64,000 nucleotides of DNA from Apilactobacillus nanyangensis (GTDB lineage Bacteria; Bacillota; Bacilli; Lactobacillales; Lactobacillaceae). Below the pieces are notes generated by a model. The model saw nothing but the letters and a program-made list of their open reading frames with translations. It ran no database searches and was not told the DNA's origin. Position 1 is the first letter of the stretch; each line of letters starts with the position of its first letter. The stretch is from contig NZ_BOLX01000004.1 of NCBI RefSeq assembly GCF_016861915.1, positions 38,668 to 102,667 of the forward strand. The letters run 5' to 3'. Shown here in pieces: positions 37,783-47,737 of the stretch. The position numbers and the translations under genes are program-made.

Positions 37783-39642
37783 TTACTTATTGTTTTTGTC
37801 ATCATCATGAACTTCATGGAAATCGCCGTCAACAGTGTTGTCGTCTTTACCCTTGTTGTCTGATGAATCGTTTGCGTTACCTTGTTGATCTGAACCTTGT
37901 TCTTGTTGTTGTTGGTATAACTTAACAGCAAGTGCTTGAACTTGTTGACTCAAATCATCCTTCTTAGCCTTCATTTCGTCTAAGTTGTTGTCTTCTTTAG
38001 CCTTCTTCAATGCATCTTCAGCTTCTTTAGCCTTCTTGATTTCATCTTCAGAAACCTTACCTTCAACATCCTTTAGAGTCTTGTCAGTTTGGAAGATTAA
38101 TTGATCTACTTCGTTCTTCAAATCAACTTCTTCTTTACGCTTCTTATCTTGTTCTTCGTTCTTCTTAGCTTCATCCATCATACGGTTGATTTCATCATCT
38201 GATAGACCGTTTGAATCCTTAATGGTAATCTTTTGTTCCTTACCAGTACCTTTATCCTTAGCAGAAACGTTTACGATACCATTCTTATCGATATCAAACT
38301 TAACTTCGATTTGAGGAACACCACGAGGTGCAGCAGGAATGTCAGTTAATTGGAATTGACCTAAAGTCTTGTTGTCAGCTGCCATTGGACGTTCACCTTG
38401 TAGTACGTGAATATCTACGGCTGGTTGGTTATCAGCGGCAGTTGAGAATACTTGTGACTTAGAAGTTGGGATAGTTGTGTTTCTATCGATTAACTTAGTG
38501 AACACACCACCCATAGTTTCGATACCTAATGATAATGGAGTAACATCAAGTAATACAACGTCTTTAACATCACCAGTTAGAACACCACCTTGAACAGCGG
38601 CACCTAAAGCAACGGCTTCGTCAGGGTTGATTGAGTGGTTTGGTTCCTTACCAGTCCAGCTCTTAACAGCTTCTTGAACGGCTGGGATACGAGTTGAACC
38701 ACCATTTAGGATAACTTCATCAATATCTGAAGTGCTTAGACCAGCATCCTTTAGGGCGTTGTCAAAAGCAACCTTAGTCTTGTCAACTAAGTCAGAAGTT
38801 AATTCGTTAAACTTAGCACGTGATAGTGTAGTTTGTAAGTGAAGTGGACCATTTTCACCTGATGAGATGAATGGAAGACTGATTTCAGTTTCAGAAACAC
38901 CTGATAGATCCTTCTTAGCCTTTTCAGCAGCATCCTTTAGTCTTTGTAATGCCATCTTGTCTTGTGATAAGTCGATGCCATTTTCATTCTTAAATTGTTC
39001 TACTAGGTAGTCCATAACTCTCTTATCAAAGTCATCCCCACCTAAGTGAGTATCACCATTAGTTGATAGTACTTGGAATACACCGTCACCTAATTCAAGA
39101 ACGGAAACATCAAAAGTACCACCACCAAGGTCATATACAAGGACTTTTTCGTCTTTGTCTTGCTTGTCTAGACCGTAAGCTAATGATGCAGCAGTTGGTT
39201 CGTTGATGATACGTTTTACATCTAAACCAGCAATCTTACCAGCATCCTTAGTTGCTTGTCTTTGTGAGTCATTGAAGTATGCAGGAACAGTGATAACGGC
39301 TTCGCTAACAGTGTCACCTAAGTAGTCTTCAGCGAATCCCTTGATGTATTGTAGGATCATTGCTGAGATTTGTTGTGGAGTGTACTTCTTACCATCAACA
39401 TCTACAGTGTAACCTTCTTCACCCATGTGACTCTTAATTGAAGCGATGGTGTTTGGGTTAGTGATCATTTGACGCTTAGCAACTTCACCAACTTGTGGTT
39501 CGCCATCTTTAAATGCAACAACAGATGGAGTTGTACGTGAACCTTCTGGGTTAGTAATGATTTTTGGTTCTTTACCTTCAAGAACAGCAACAGCTGAGTT
39601 AGTAGTACCTAAATCGATACCGATAATTTTATTACTTGCCAT
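37783..39642 (-). CDS. dnaK: Chaperone DnaK (Hsp70)
   Basis: Hsp70 ATPase. The 619-residue protein has the first phosphate motif [10 protein letters not shown] (residues 7-16), [14 protein letters not shown] (about 171-184) and the substrate domain from about 365. It ends in a disordered, acidic tail (DDDKNNK). The AAGGAG site is strong. It follows grpE by 25 bases inside the HrcA-controlled operon. Confidence 0.99.
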   Translation of the reverse strand: MASNKIIGIDLGTTNSAVAVLEGKEPKIITNPEGSRTTPSVVAFKDGEPQVGEVAKRQMITNPNTIASIKSHMGEEGYTVDVDGKKYTPQQISAMILQYIKGFAEDYLGDTVSEAVITVPAYFNDSQRQATKDAGKIAGLDVKRIINEPTAASLAYGLDKQDKDEKVLVYDLGGGTFDVSVLELGDGVFQVLSTNGDTHLGGDDFDKRVMDYLVEQFKNENGIDLSQDKMALQRLKDAAEKAKKDLSGVSETEISLPFISSGENGPLHLQTTLSRAKFNELTSDLVDKTKVAFDNALKDAGLSTSDIDEVILNGGSTRIPAVQEAVKSWTGKEPNHSINPDEAVALGAAVQGGVLTGDVKDVVLLDVTPLSLGIETMGGVFTKLIDRNTTIPTSKSQVFSTAADNQPAVDIHVLQGERPMAADNKTLGQFQLTDIPAAPRGVPQIEVKFDIDKNGIVNVSAKDKGTGKEQKITIKDSNGLSDDEINRMMDEAKKNEEQDKKRKEEVDLKNEVDQLIFQTDKTLKDVEGKVSEDEIKKAKEAEDALKKAKEDNNLDEMKAKKDDLSQQVQALAVKLYQQQQEQGSDQQGNANDSSDNKGKDDNTVDGDFHEVHDDDKNNK

Positions 39643-39667
39643 AATTTATTATCTCCTTGATTATTTT

Positions 39668-40240
39668 TTATTGAGCAACTACAACCATGCATGGTCGAAT
39701 AACACGATCAGCTAGTTTGTAGCCTTTTTGTAAAATTTCTACAACAGTATCTGCTGGATGATCATCATCTGCAGGAACTGTTTGAACCGCTTGACACTCG
39801 CTTGGGTCAAATGGTTTGTTTAAGACATCAATTTCTTCAATGCCATTTTCAGATAACGCTTTGTTGAAATGCTTTAGAACAAGTTCAACACCTTGTTTTA
39901 ATTGCTTTCCACTATCATCTGAAACCTCAACACCCAAAGCACGTTCCAAGTTATCCATTGCAGGTAAGATACTAGTTGCTAGTTTTTGACCATCATACTT
40001 GTAGATATCTGCACGTTCACGCTTGAATCGTGTTTGCATGTTTTGCATTTCTGCTTCAGCACGAAGATACTTGTCAGAGAAATCTTCAACTTGTTGTTGA
40101 AGTTCTTCAACTTGCTTTTCTAATGAATCCTTTTTATCTTTCTTAGCGTCCTTCTTTTTGTCGGCGCCTTTGTCCTTAGCAGCTTCTTTTTTTGAAGTTG
40201 CTTTTTCTAGGTCTTTTTCATCATCCTTCTTGCTAGCCAA
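39668..40240 (-). CDS. grpE: Nucleotide exchange factor GrpE
   Basis: Exchanges ADP on DnaK. The 190-residue protein has a long lysine-rich N-terminal stretch (KKEAAKDKGADKKKDAKKDKK, split), a coiled coil with LEKQVEELQQQVEDFSDKYLRAEAEMQN and the beta-wing domain with AVQTVPADDDHPADTVVEILQKGYKL. The natural start appears to be TTG, 7 bases behind a perfect AGGAGG. No ATG fits. It is the second gene of the operon. Confidence 0.97.
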   Translation of the reverse strand: MASKKDDEKDLEKATSKKEAAKDKGADKKKDAKKDKKDSLEKQVEELQQQVEDFSDKYLRAEAEMQNMQTRFKRERADIYKYDGQKLATSILPAMDNLERALGVEVSDDSGKQLKQGVELVLKHFNKALSENGIEEIDVLNKPFDPSECQAVQTVPADDDHPADTVVEILQKGYKLADRVIRPCMVVVAQ

Positions 40241-40254
40241 ATGAATGCCTCCTT

Positions 40255-41295
40255 TTACTGATTATATTTATCATAATAATTTCTCAGTTTCTTTGATAAT
40301 TCATTTCTAAATCCATCAACGATTCCAATTACTCTCGAATATGGCATCCTAGTAGGACCAAGAACGGCGATAACACCTTTCCCATATGGTCCAACATCAT
40401 AGGAACCAGTAATAATACTGTAATCCTTTAATAGATCATTGCTTAATTCCGGTCCAATTTGAACGGAAATCGAATTATCAGAACTCTTGATGAACTTCGC
40501 AGCATCATCAGTATCATTTAACAATGAGTAAATTGGCTTTAGATAACTGATGTCATTATTATCAGTAAAACTCAATAGATTCAATTCACCACCGATATAA
40601 AACTGATTAGTAGAAGCTTGCATCAAAACATCATCAAGAGTTTGAACTAAGCTATCAGGGTTCTTCACGTACTTAAGAATTTCAGGTACGATTTCTGTCT
40701 TCAACTTAGTGATAACTTCGTCTAAAGGCTTCCCTGCTAACTTGTCATTTATCATTCTGACAACGGCATCTAACTTGTCACCGCCCAAGTCACCATCAAT
40801 ATGGAAAACTTGGTTAACAACTTCATCATTATCAGTAATTAGAATTGCCATCACTTTATGATTGCCAAGTGGAACTAAACGAAAGCTCCCCAAAATGGGA
40901 GTTGTTTCTTGTTCCGGCTTTAAAGTCAATGCAGTGTAATTTGTTAAGTTAGATAGAATGTCAGCTGATTGTTGAACGATTTCATCAATTTGTCTAAATC
41001 TCCCTGATAGTGAATTTTGAATAATCATCATATCACTGTTATCAATTGGATTTGGATTTAACAAGTTATCAACGTAGTAGCGATAACCTTCGATTGATGG
41101 AACACGTCCCGATGAAGAATGATTTTTGGTAATTAAACCAATTTCTTCTAGAAATGCCATTTCATTTCTTACGGTTGCTGAACTGACATGTATTGGTAAT
41201 TGACTGGATAATGCCTTTGAACCAACAGGAACACCTGATTTTGTGTAATCATTGACGATGATTTTCAAAATCATTTTTTCTCTTTCAGTAAGCAT
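40255..41295 (-). CDS. hrcA: Heat-inducible transcription repressor HrcA
   Basis: Represses class I heat-shock genes by binding CIRCE. The 346-residue protein has an N-terminal winged-helix domain (LTEREKMILKIIVNDYTKSGVPVGSKAL and SSATVRNEMAFLEEIGLI). A GAF-like dimer domain and a C-terminal dimerisation part follow. The downstream grpE-dnaK-dnaJ genes and a CIRCE element overlapping its own promoter indicate autoregulation. Confidence 0.98.
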   Translation of the reverse strand: MLTEREKMILKIIVNDYTKSGVPVGSKALSSQLPIHVSSATVRNEMAFLEEIGLITKNHSSSGRVPSIEGYRYYVDNLLNPNPIDNSDMMIIQNSLSGRFRQIDEIVQQSADILSNLTNYTALTLKPEQETTPILGSFRLVPLGNHKVMAILITDNDEVVNQVFHIDGDLGGDKLDAVVRMINDKLAGKPLDEVITKLKTEIVPEILKYVKNPDSLVQTLDDVLMQASTNQFYIGGELNLLSFTDNNDISYLKPIYSLLNDTDDAAKFIKSSDNSISVQIGPELSNDLLKDYSIITGSYDVGPYGKGVIAVLGPTRMPYSRVIGIVDGFRNELSKKLRNYYDKYNQ

Positions 41296-41315
41296 ACCCG
41301 ATCACTCCTTATCGA

Positions 41316-41351
41316 TTAGCACCTTTAGCAGTCTTCTGTATTAAGTGCTAA
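41316..41351 (-). promoter_or_regulatory. CIRCE operator (HrcA binding) with an extra adjacent half-site
   Basis: The canonical spacing is found at 41325-41351: on the minus strand TTAGCACTT, 9 bases, GACTGCTAA. This matches the TTAGCACTC-N9-GAGTGCTAA consensus except for one base in each arm. A further half-site AGGTGCTAA lies directly next to it (41316-41324). It covers the expected transcription start of hrcA. Confidence 0.9.
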
Positions 41352-41362
41352 CCACAATTATT

Positions 41363-41391
41363 AATTTACCAAAGCCATCTATATAAGTCAA
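41363..41391 (-). promoter_or_regulatory. Promoter of hrcA-grpE-dnaK-dnaJ
   Basis: TTGACT, 17 bases, then TAAATT, immediately upstream of the CIRCE element. Confidence 0.75.
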
Positions 41392-41399
41392 GAAAAAGA

Positions 41400-42338
41400 C
41401 TAGTTATTTTCGAAATATTGACGGGTAAAATCTTCGTCGGATTGAAGCTGCTTAATTAGTTTATCAATCCCTTCGAACTTCACTTCACCACGAATGCGGT
41501 ATAGCCAATCTACCTTTAATACTTCTCCATATATATTGTCATTAAAGTCTAAAATATTAATTTCAACTGTAATTGGGTTCTTATCACCAAAGGTTACGTT
41601 TCTCCCAATTGAGGCCATCCCATGAAACTTCTTGTCACCAATAAAGACATCAACTACGTAGACACCGATAGTGGGTAGCCATTGTAATTCATCATGTTCG
41701 ATGTTAGCAGTTGGATAACCTAATTCACGACCGCGAGCAAATCCGTGGACAACGGTTCCACCAGTTTGAAATGGTCTACCCATCAAATGGTTAACTGTTT
41801 GAATGTGTCCTTCATCTAAATTCTTTCTAATTCTAGTTGAACTGATTTTTTCCAAGTGGTAATCAGCTAAATCAACGGAAACCACATCAAATCGATTCTT
41901 CGCATAGTTTGGTAGTAAATCCATTGTCGCATCCTTGGCACCATAGGTATGATCTGTACCGGCTACCACGGTGTCAGCATTAAATCTAACAAGGTAGTTA
42001 TCAACAAATTCTTGTGGTGTTTGGTTTTGAAAACTAAAACTGTAGTTAACAACGAACACTTTATTAACACCCAATGATTCAAACATTTCATTTTTACTTT
42101 CCGGCATGATGATGTTTCTTCTGTCATGAGGTGATAATTGCTTATAAACTACAGCAGGTTTATGGTCATAAGTTAATACTGCCAAAGGTAGGTTCTTTTG
42201 CATGGCAATATCGCGCGCTTTTTCCAATACCTTTTGATGGCCTAAGTGAATTCCATCGAAGTATCCCATCGCTAAAACTAGCTTTTCTGATTGATGAAAA
42301 TCAGAACTCAATGGATGATGTAATTTGATTATTTCCAT
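41400..42338 (-). CDS. ribF: Bifunctional riboflavin kinase / FAD synthetase
   Basis: Converts riboflavin to FMN and FAD. The 312-residue protein has an N-terminal adenylyltransferase with LAMGYFDGIHLGHQKVL-type HxGH motif (about residues 24-40) and ISSTRIRKNL (about 158-167). The C-terminal flavokinase has GRELGYPTANIE (about 205-216). No FMN riboswitch is present. It is the last gene of the truB-ribF pair, 17 bases behind truB. Confidence 0.97.
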   Translation of the reverse strand: MEIIKLHHPLSSDFHQSEKLVLAMGYFDGIHLGHQKVLEKARDIAMQKNLPLAVLTYDHKPAVVYKQLSPHDRRNIIMPESKNEMFESLGVNKVFVVNYSFSFQNQTPQEFVDNYLVRFNADTVVAGTDHTYGAKDATMDLLPNYAKNRFDVVSVDLADYHLEKISSTRIRKNLDEGHIQTVNHLMGRPFQTGGTVVHGFARGRELGYPTANIEHDELQWLPTIGVYVVDVFIGDKKFHGMASIGRNVTFGDKNPITVEINILDFNDNIYGEVLKVDWLYRIRGEVKFEGIDKLIKQLQSDEDFTRQYFENN

Positions 42339-42355
42339 AATTTCATGCCTTTCGA

Positions 42356-43267
42356 TTATTGATTGCTAAACATTTTTTCTGGTTTGTAAATTTGTTTGTT
42401 TTCGTCAAAGAAGTACAAAGCCTTAACTTCGTTGTTAAACGTTAACACACATTTATCGTCATTTATACCTAAAACACCTGAATCCAAGAAACCACCATTT
42501 TGGACAATTTTCCATTGGCTTTCATTTAGTTCGATGTGCTTAAAGTCTGTCAATGCGTAATCAATTGATTTGACGATATCATCGATAGTGCCATTTTCTA
42601 CGGCTGATTTTACGTCGCTAATCTTAAAAGTATCTTCAATGGTAAAACCACCACTCTTAATTCTAGTCAAACTAGACATTACGGCTGGCATATCAATCTT
42701 TTTACCAAAGTCCACAGCAAGTGTTCTTACATATGTTCCCTTACCACAACCAACTTCAAAGAAGATAGTTTGTTGTTTTTTGTCTTCATCATAAACGCTG
42801 TCTTTAATTTGTTTGAAATAATGAATTTGAACGTGTCTTTCTGGACGTTCTACTTCTTCACCATTTCTTGCATATTCATAAAGTCTTTTTCCATTCACCT
42901 TCACAGCTGAATACATTGGTGGAATCTGAATTAAATCTTCAGAAACAAAACTGTTAAGTAGTTCATCAATTTCATCGTCTGTTAGTGGTTTTTCTAGTGG
43001 CTTAGTGCTAACTACTTCACCGTCTAAATCTTCGGTAGTGGTATCGAAACCTAAGGTAATGCTTCCCTGATATACCTTTCCTGATTTCATTAGATATTCA
43101 ACTAGCTTAGTACCCTTACCAAGACAGATTGGTAAAACTCCTTGTACGTTTGGATCTAGTGTTCCACTGTGACCAATTCGTTTCATTTTTAAAATACCTC
43201 GTAATTGACTAACGCAGGCAAAACTGGTCATACCCTTTTCTTTATATAATGGGATAATTCCGTCCAT
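42356..43267 (-). CDS. truB: tRNA pseudouridine-55 synthase TruB
   Basis: Makes pseudouridine 55 in the T loop of tRNAs. The 303-residue protein starts MDGIIPLYKEKGMTS and has the catalytic block GHSGTLDPNVQGVLPI with the aspartate at about residue 38. GTYVRTLAVDFG is near 170, and the C-terminus is a PUA-like domain. In the family GTLDPxAxG is usual, so here an N-V-Q variant follows the catalytic Asp-Pro. A good promoter sits behind the rbfA terminator. Confidence 0.96.
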   Translation of the reverse strand: MDGIIPLYKEKGMTSFACVSQLRGILKMKRIGHSGTLDPNVQGVLPICLGKGTKLVEYLMKSGKVYQGSITLGFDTTTEDLDGEVVSTKPLEKPLTDDEIDELLNSFVSEDLIQIPPMYSAVKVNGKRLYEYARNGEEVERPERHVQIHYFKQIKDSVYDEDKKQQTIFFEVGCGKGTYVRTLAVDFGKKIDMPAVMSSLTRIKSGGFTIEDTFKISDVKSAVENGTIDDIVKSIDYALTDFKHIELNESQWKIVQNGGFLDSGVLGINDDKCVLTFNNEVKALYFFDENKQIYKPEKMFSNQ

Positions 43268-43302
43268 ATTACACGACTCCTCAAATCTTATTTATATCTT
43301 AA

Positions 43303-43311
43303 ATTATATCA
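43303..43311 (-). promoter_or_regulatory. Extended -10 promoter of truB-ribF
   Basis: TGATATAAT, with a weak TTAGTG 17 bases upstream. Confidence 0.6.
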
Positions 43312-43343
43312 TAGACGCCTTTTTTCACTAAATCAGAGCAAAC

Positions 43344-43381
43344 AAAAAAGAACCCATAACATAAGTTACGGGTTCTTTTTT
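43344..43381 (-). terminator. Terminator after rbfA
   Basis: AAGAACCCGTAAC pairs with GTTATGGGTTCTT (one G-U), then TTTTTT. It ends the rimP-nusA-infB-rbfA run. Confidence 0.92.
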
Positions 43382-43382
43382 A

Positions 43383-43736
43383 TTAACGATCTTCTCGTTT
43401 TAACTTGTTGATTAATTGATCAATCTTACTTCCATATTGAATTGATTCATCCAATTTAAATGTTAATTCAGGTGTACGGTAGATGCTCAAACGAGAACCT
43501 AATTCACCTCTGATTAATGATGTTGCCTTATCCAAACCTTTTTGGGTAGTTTCTTCATCATTATCGTTATCAGATAGAATGCTGTAGTAAATAGTAGCTT
43601 GTTGTAAGTCACCAGTTACATCAACACCTGTGATAGTTACACCTTGAACTCGTGGATCTCTCACACGCTTTAATAAGATGTCATTAACTTCTTTTTGAAT
43701 TTCTTGTTCTAGTCTTCCAACTCTGTATTGAGCCAT
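43383..43736 (-). CDS. rbfA: Ribosome-binding factor A
   Basis: KH-fold protein needed for late 30S maturation and cold growth. The 117-residue protein opens with YRVGRLEQEIQKEVNDIL and contains RDPRVQGVTITGVDVTGDL (about residues 26-44) and RTPELTFKLDESI, the family pattern. It lies 15 bases behind infB. Confidence 0.97.
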   Translation of the reverse strand: MAQYRVGRLEQEIQKEVNDILLKRVRDPRVQGVTITGVDVTGDLQQATIYYSILSDNDNDEETTQKGLDKATSLIRGELGSRLSIYRTPELTFKLDESIQYGSKIDQLINKLKREDR

Positions 43737-43750
43737 ATCAATTCACTCCT

Positions 43751-45991
43751 TTACTTAGCAGGAACTTCTTTCATTTCGTAGGCTTCTACAACGTCACCTT
43801 CCTTGATGTCATTGTAGTTTTCAATAGTAAGTCCACATTCAAATCCTTGCTTAACTTCCTTAGCATCATCTTTGAAACGCTTCAAACTATTTAGTTCACC
43901 ATTGTAGATAACAACGTTATCACGAATTAAACGAATCTTACTATCACGTTTAATTACACCATCGGTAACCATTCCACCTGCAATTGTACCAATCTTAGAA
44001 GCTTTGTAAAGTTGTCTTACTTCAACTTCACCAGTAACTTCTTCTTTGTACTTAGGTGCTAGCATACCCTTCATAGCTGATTCTACTTCATCAATAGCAT
44101 CGTAGATAACTTGGTGTAGACGAATGTCAACGTTATCAGTTTCAGCTTGAGCCTTAGCTTGTGGAGTAGCACGAACGTTAAATCCAACGATGATAGCGTT
44201 ACTTGCTTCAGCCAATGCAATATCACTTTCGTTAATTGCACCTACAGAACTGTGGACGATGTTAACCTTAACACCTTCAACATCAATCTTTTGTAGACTT
44301 GATGCAAGTGCTTCAACAGAACCTTGAACGTCAGCCTTAATAATTACGGCAACTTCCTTCATTTCTCCTTCTTTTAGAGATTCGAATAAGTTATCCAAAG
44401 TAACACTGTTGTTCTTCTTACGTTCTTCCATTTGAGCTTCTTTAGCTCTTTCTTCACCAGCTGCACGGGCAGTCTTTTCATCATCGAATACTACGAAACG
44501 GTCACCAGCTTCTGGAACATCGTTTAAACCAGTAATTTCGATAGGAGTTGATGGTTTAGCACCATCTAAGTCCTTACCCTTTTCGTTAGTCATAGTTCTA
44601 ACACGACCGAATGTGTCACCAACTACGATTGGGTCACCGACATGCATAGTACCTTGTTGAACAAGTAATGTTGCAACTGGACCTCTACCACGATCTAGAC
44701 GAGCTTCAATAACTGAACCGGCAGCATGTTGCTTAGGGTTAGCCTTTAATTCCATCACGTCTGATTGTAGAAGAATCATGTCTAGTAATTCATCAACGTT
44801 GGTACCCATCTTAGCTGATAGTTCAACAAAGATAGTGTCTCCACCCCAGTCTTCTGGGATTAATTCGTAACTTGCTAGTTGTTCGATAACATGGTTAGGG
44901 TTTGCACCTGGTTTATCAATCTTGTTAATTGCAACGATAATTGGAGTCTTAGCGGCCTTAGCATGGTCGATAGCTTCAATTGTTTGTGGCATAACACCAT
45001 CATCTGCGGCAACAACTAGGATTGTGATATCAGTGATATCAGCACCACGAGCACGCATAGCAGTAAAGGCAGCATGTCCTGGAGTATCCAAGAATGTGAT
45101 AACCTTACCGTTTCTTTCTAGTTGGTAGGCACCGATTGCTTGAGTAATTCCACCAGCTTCACCAGCAGTGATGTGTGAGTTTCTCAAGTAATCCAATAAT
45201 GTTGTCTTACCATGGTCAACGTGTCCCATGATAGTAACAACTGGTGCACGGTCTTCTAGGTAGTCAGTGTTTTCTGCTTCTTCTTCGAAGATCTTATCGA
45301 TGTCAGAAACATTTACTTCAACCTTTTCTTCAGCCTTAATACCGTAGTCAGCAGCTAGAAGTTCGATTGTATCCTTATCCAATGAAACGTTTTGGTTAAC
45401 CATTACTCCTAATAGGAATAACTTCTTAACGATTTCAGCTGGTTCTCTATGGATAATCTTACCAATTTCTTGAGCGTTCATACCAACTGTGTATACCAAT
45501 GTTTCTGGCAATGGACGTTCTTTTCTTTCTGGTGCTTTGTTGTTCTTGTGGTTTTGTCTGATACGTTGGTTCTTAGTGTACATACCAGCAAACTTGTTGT
45601 TACCACGGTTATTTTTCTTGTTGAATTTCTTCTTGTTCTTCTTACCACCCTTTTTGAAGTTTGAAGAACCATTGTTGTTTGGTTTGTTTGTGTTGTTACT
45701 GTTATTACTGTTGTTATTGTTCATAGATTGCTTTGCCTTATTGTTAGAATTTTTATTTAAAGTCTTGTGTGGCTTTTCGGCAGGTTTCTTAGAATTATTG
45801 TTAGCTGGTTTGGTTGCACTAACCGGCTTTTTCTTTGGAGCAAAGTGGTCTCTGATAGCCTTTTCTTCGTTAGCATCTAAACCAGACATATGATTTTTAA
45901 CGTCATATCCCTTCTTCTTTGCTTCATCAATAATTGTCTTACTAGCTACATTTATCTCTTTAGATAACTCATAAATTCTTTTCTTACCCAT
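43751..45991 (-). CDS. infB: Translation initiation factor IF-2
   Basis: GTPase that places initiator tRNA on the 30S subunit. The 746-residue protein starts with the short IF2-N helix domain ([23 protein letters not shown]). A linker of about 120 residues follows that is very rich in asparagine and lysine ([13 protein letters not shown]). The G domain has [10 protein letters not shown] (about 261-270), DTPGH and NKID, and the domains that bind fMet-tRNA follow. The linker is low-complexity, and the rest is normal. Confidence 0.98.
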   Translation of the reverse strand: MGKKRIYELSKEINVASKTIIDEAKKKGYDVKNHMSGLDANEEKAIRDHFAPKKKPVSATKPANNNSKKPAEKPHKTLNKNSNNKAKQSMNNNNSNNSNNTNKPNNNGSSNFKKGGKKNKKKFNKKNNRGNNKFAGMYTKNQRIRQNHKNNKAPERKERPLPETLVYTVGMNAQEIGKIIHREPAEIVKKLFLLGVMVNQNVSLDKDTIELLAADYGIKAEEKVEVNVSDIDKIFEEEAENTDYLEDRAPVVTIMGHVDHGKTTLLDYLRNSHITAGEAGGITQAIGAYQLERNGKVITFLDTPGHAAFTAMRARGADITDITILVVAADDGVMPQTIEAIDHAKAAKTPIIVAINKIDKPGANPNHVIEQLASYELIPEDWGGDTIFVELSAKMGTNVDELLDMILLQSDVMELKANPKQHAAGSVIEARLDRGRGPVATLLVQQGTMHVGDPIVVGDTFGRVRTMTNEKGKDLDGAKPSTPIEITGLNDVPEAGDRFVVFDDEKTARAAGEERAKEAQMEERKKNNSVTLDNLFESLKEGEMKEVAVIIKADVQGSVEALASSLQKIDVEGVKVNIVHSSVGAINESDIALAEASNAIIVGFNVRATPQAKAQAETDNVDIRLHQVIYDAIDEVESAMKGMLAPKYKEEVTGEVEVRQLYKASKIGTIAGGMVTDGVIKRDSKIRLIRDNVVIYNGELNSLKRFKDDAKEVKQGFECGLTIENYNDIKEGDVVEAYEMKEVPAK

Positions 45992-46011
45992 ACCATCACG
46001 TTCCTTTACAA

Positions 46012-46314
46012 TTAATTTGTCATTTCTTTCAAACGTTTGGCAAATCCATTGTCTGCGATCCCAATAATGGTCCGCGGCATCCCAATTGCATCACTTATCT
46101 CTACTTTAGTAAACATTTGATTGGTAGGAATGTTATATGAATTTGCCTTATCTGTAAATTTCTTCAAGCTGGCTTTTCCAGAGTCAGTAGCGATAATCAG
46201 AAATTTAATTTTATTCTTCTTGATTGCGTTGAGCAATATGTCTTCACCAGTAGTTATCTTTCCGGCTCGCTTTGCTAAACCAATAAAGTTTAATATTTGT
46301 TCTTTATTTGTCAT
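46012..46314 (-). CDS. ylxQ: Ribosomal L7Ae-family protein YlxQ
   Basis: Small L7Ae/L30e-fold RNA-binding protein. The 100 residues include [24 protein letters not shown] (about 8-31) and [15 protein letters not shown]. In Bacillus YlxQ is part of the nusA operon but its target is not known. It overlaps the 3' end of rnpM by 11 bases, and its ribosome site lies in that tail. Confidence 0.93.
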   Translation of the reverse strand: MTNKEQILNFIGLAKRAGKITTGEDILLNAIKKNKIKFLIIATDSGKASLKKFTDKANSYNIPTNQMFTKVEISDAIGMPRTIIGIADNGFAKRLKEMTN

Positions 46315-46603
46315 TTTTGAAAAGTTCTTTTCTGGCTTGTTTGTGGTCTACGTAAGCAATTAAATCATCGTAAAATTCATCACTTAAGTCAACTGAAAAT
46401 ACTTCGTTTAGTTTCTTTTCATCCTTGGCTTTTTGTGCAACTTTTACGTCAATTGAAACGTATGCCCCTCTACCTGATTTTTTTCCAGTTTCATCGATAG
46501 TAACGTTATTTTCTTTGTCCTTAACGATTCTAACTAAATCTTTCTTGGGAGCCATTTCACCAGTAACAATATCTTTTCTCATTGGAATTTTTCTTGTTCT
46601 CAT
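46304..46603 (-). CDS. rnpM: RNase P modulator RnpM (YlxR)
   Basis: A 99-residue YlxR-family protein. The family is known to bind RNase P RNA and tune its activity. Features are the N-terminal RKIPMRKDIVTGEMAPKKDLVRIVKDKE and GKKSGRGAYVSID (about residues 39-51), the family fingerprint. The usual MRKC cysteine is replaced by Asp, so this copy lacks the metal-like cysteine. It sits between nusA and ylxQ. Confidence 0.92.
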   Translation of the reverse strand: MRTRKIPMRKDIVTGEMAPKKDLVRIVKDKENNVTIDETGKKSGRGAYVSIDVKVAQKAKDEKKLNEVFSVDLSDEFYDDLIAYVDHKQARKELFKNDK

Positions 46604-46629
46604 TGAATTAACACTCCTTAAACTTGTTA

Positions 46630-47718
46630 TTATTCGTTATCTATTGCGTCGTCACTATCTTCTTGGACGTCTTCAGTTAGGCCATCAGCTTCTGATTCAG
46701 ATTTGATATCAATCTTGTAACCAGTTAACTTAGCAGCTAGACGTGCGTTTTGTCCACGCTTACCAATTGCTAATGATAGTTGGTAGTCTGGTACGATAAC
46801 TGTACATGCACGTTCATTTTCTTCATCAAAGATAACATCAACTACTTCTGATGGGTTTAATGAATTAGCAATGAATTCGGCAGGATCTTCAGTCCATTGA
46901 ACGATGTCCATGTTTTCGCCACCTAATTCGTTAACGATAGTTTGAACACGTTGACCTCTTGGTCCAACAGTTGTACCAACTGGGTCAATATCATCATTGT
47001 TAGATCTAACGGCTACCTTAGCACGGTCTCCGGCTTCTCTAGCGATTGATACGACTTCAACAGTTCCATCGTAAATTTCAGGAACTTCTTCTTCAAATAG
47101 TCGTTTTAATAAACCAGGAGCGGTACGACTAACGAAGATTTGAGGACCCTTAGTAGCGTCTTCAACACGGTTAACGTAAACCTTGATTCTGTCTTGTGGT
47201 CTGTATGTTTCATTTGGCATTTGGTCGTTCTTAGGCATAACTGCTTCAACCTTGCCTAAATCAACATATACAAAACGATCATCTTGGCGTTCAATTTCAC
47301 CAGTGATTAGTTCGTCTTGGTACTTGCTGTACTTGTTGTAAACGATAGTTCTTTCAGCTTCTCTAACTCTTTGCATGATAACTTGCTTTGCAGTTTGAGC
47401 AGCAATTCTACCAAAGTTCTTAGGAGTAACTTCAAACTTAATTTCGTCACCTAATTCGTAACCACGGTTTAATTGTAATGCATCTGATAGACTGCATTCT
47501 AGTCTTGGGTCAACTACATCTTCAACAACAGTCTTAACAGCATAAACATGGATGTTACCCTTCTTGTCGTCAAAAGCAACTTCAACGTTTTGTGCTTGGT
47601 TGTAGTTTCTCTTGTATGCTGAAGTTAATGCAGCTTCTAAAGCATCGATAACAGTTTCTTTAGAAATCCCTTTGTCGTTTTCTAGGGCATCTAGTGCACC
47701 TAAAAGTTCTTTACTCAT
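46630..47718 (-). CDS. nusA: Transcription termination/antitermination factor NusA
   Basis: Elongation factor that promotes pausing and hairpin termination. The 362-residue protein has an N-terminal RNAP-binding domain (LLGALDALENDKGISKETVIDALEAAL), S1 (about 135-200), and two KH domains with RSNNDDIDPVGTTVGPRGQR (about 240-260) and SLAIGKRGQNARLAAKLTGYKIDI (about 315-338, split). The acidic end (ADGLTEDVQEDSDDAID) is short, as in Gram-positives. It follows rimP by 19 bases. Confidence 0.98.
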   Translation of the reverse strand: MSKELLGALDALENDKGISKETVIDALEAALTSAYKRNYNQAQNVEVAFDDKKGNIHVYAVKTVVEDVVDPRLECSLSDALQLNRGYELGDEIKFEVTPKNFGRIAAQTAKQVIMQRVREAERTIVYNKYSKYQDELITGEIERQDDRFVYVDLGKVEAVMPKNDQMPNETYRPQDRIKVYVNRVEDATKGPQIFVSRTAPGLLKRLFEEEVPEIYDGTVEVVSIAREAGDRAKVAVRSNNDDIDPVGTTVGPRGQRVQTIVNELGGENMDIVQWTEDPAEFIANSLNPSEVVDVIFDEENERACTVIVPDYQLSLAIGKRGQNARLAAKLTGYKIDIKSESEADGLTEDVQEDSDDAIDNE

Positions 47719-47737
47719 TTTTGATTGTCTCCCTTAG

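Noticed and set aside
45489..45893. 134-codon hydrophobic frame opposite infB
   Set aside because: It is the antisense shadow of the Asn/Lys-rich IF-2 linker; the leucine and phenylalanine runs are complementary to AAC, AAT and AAG codons.
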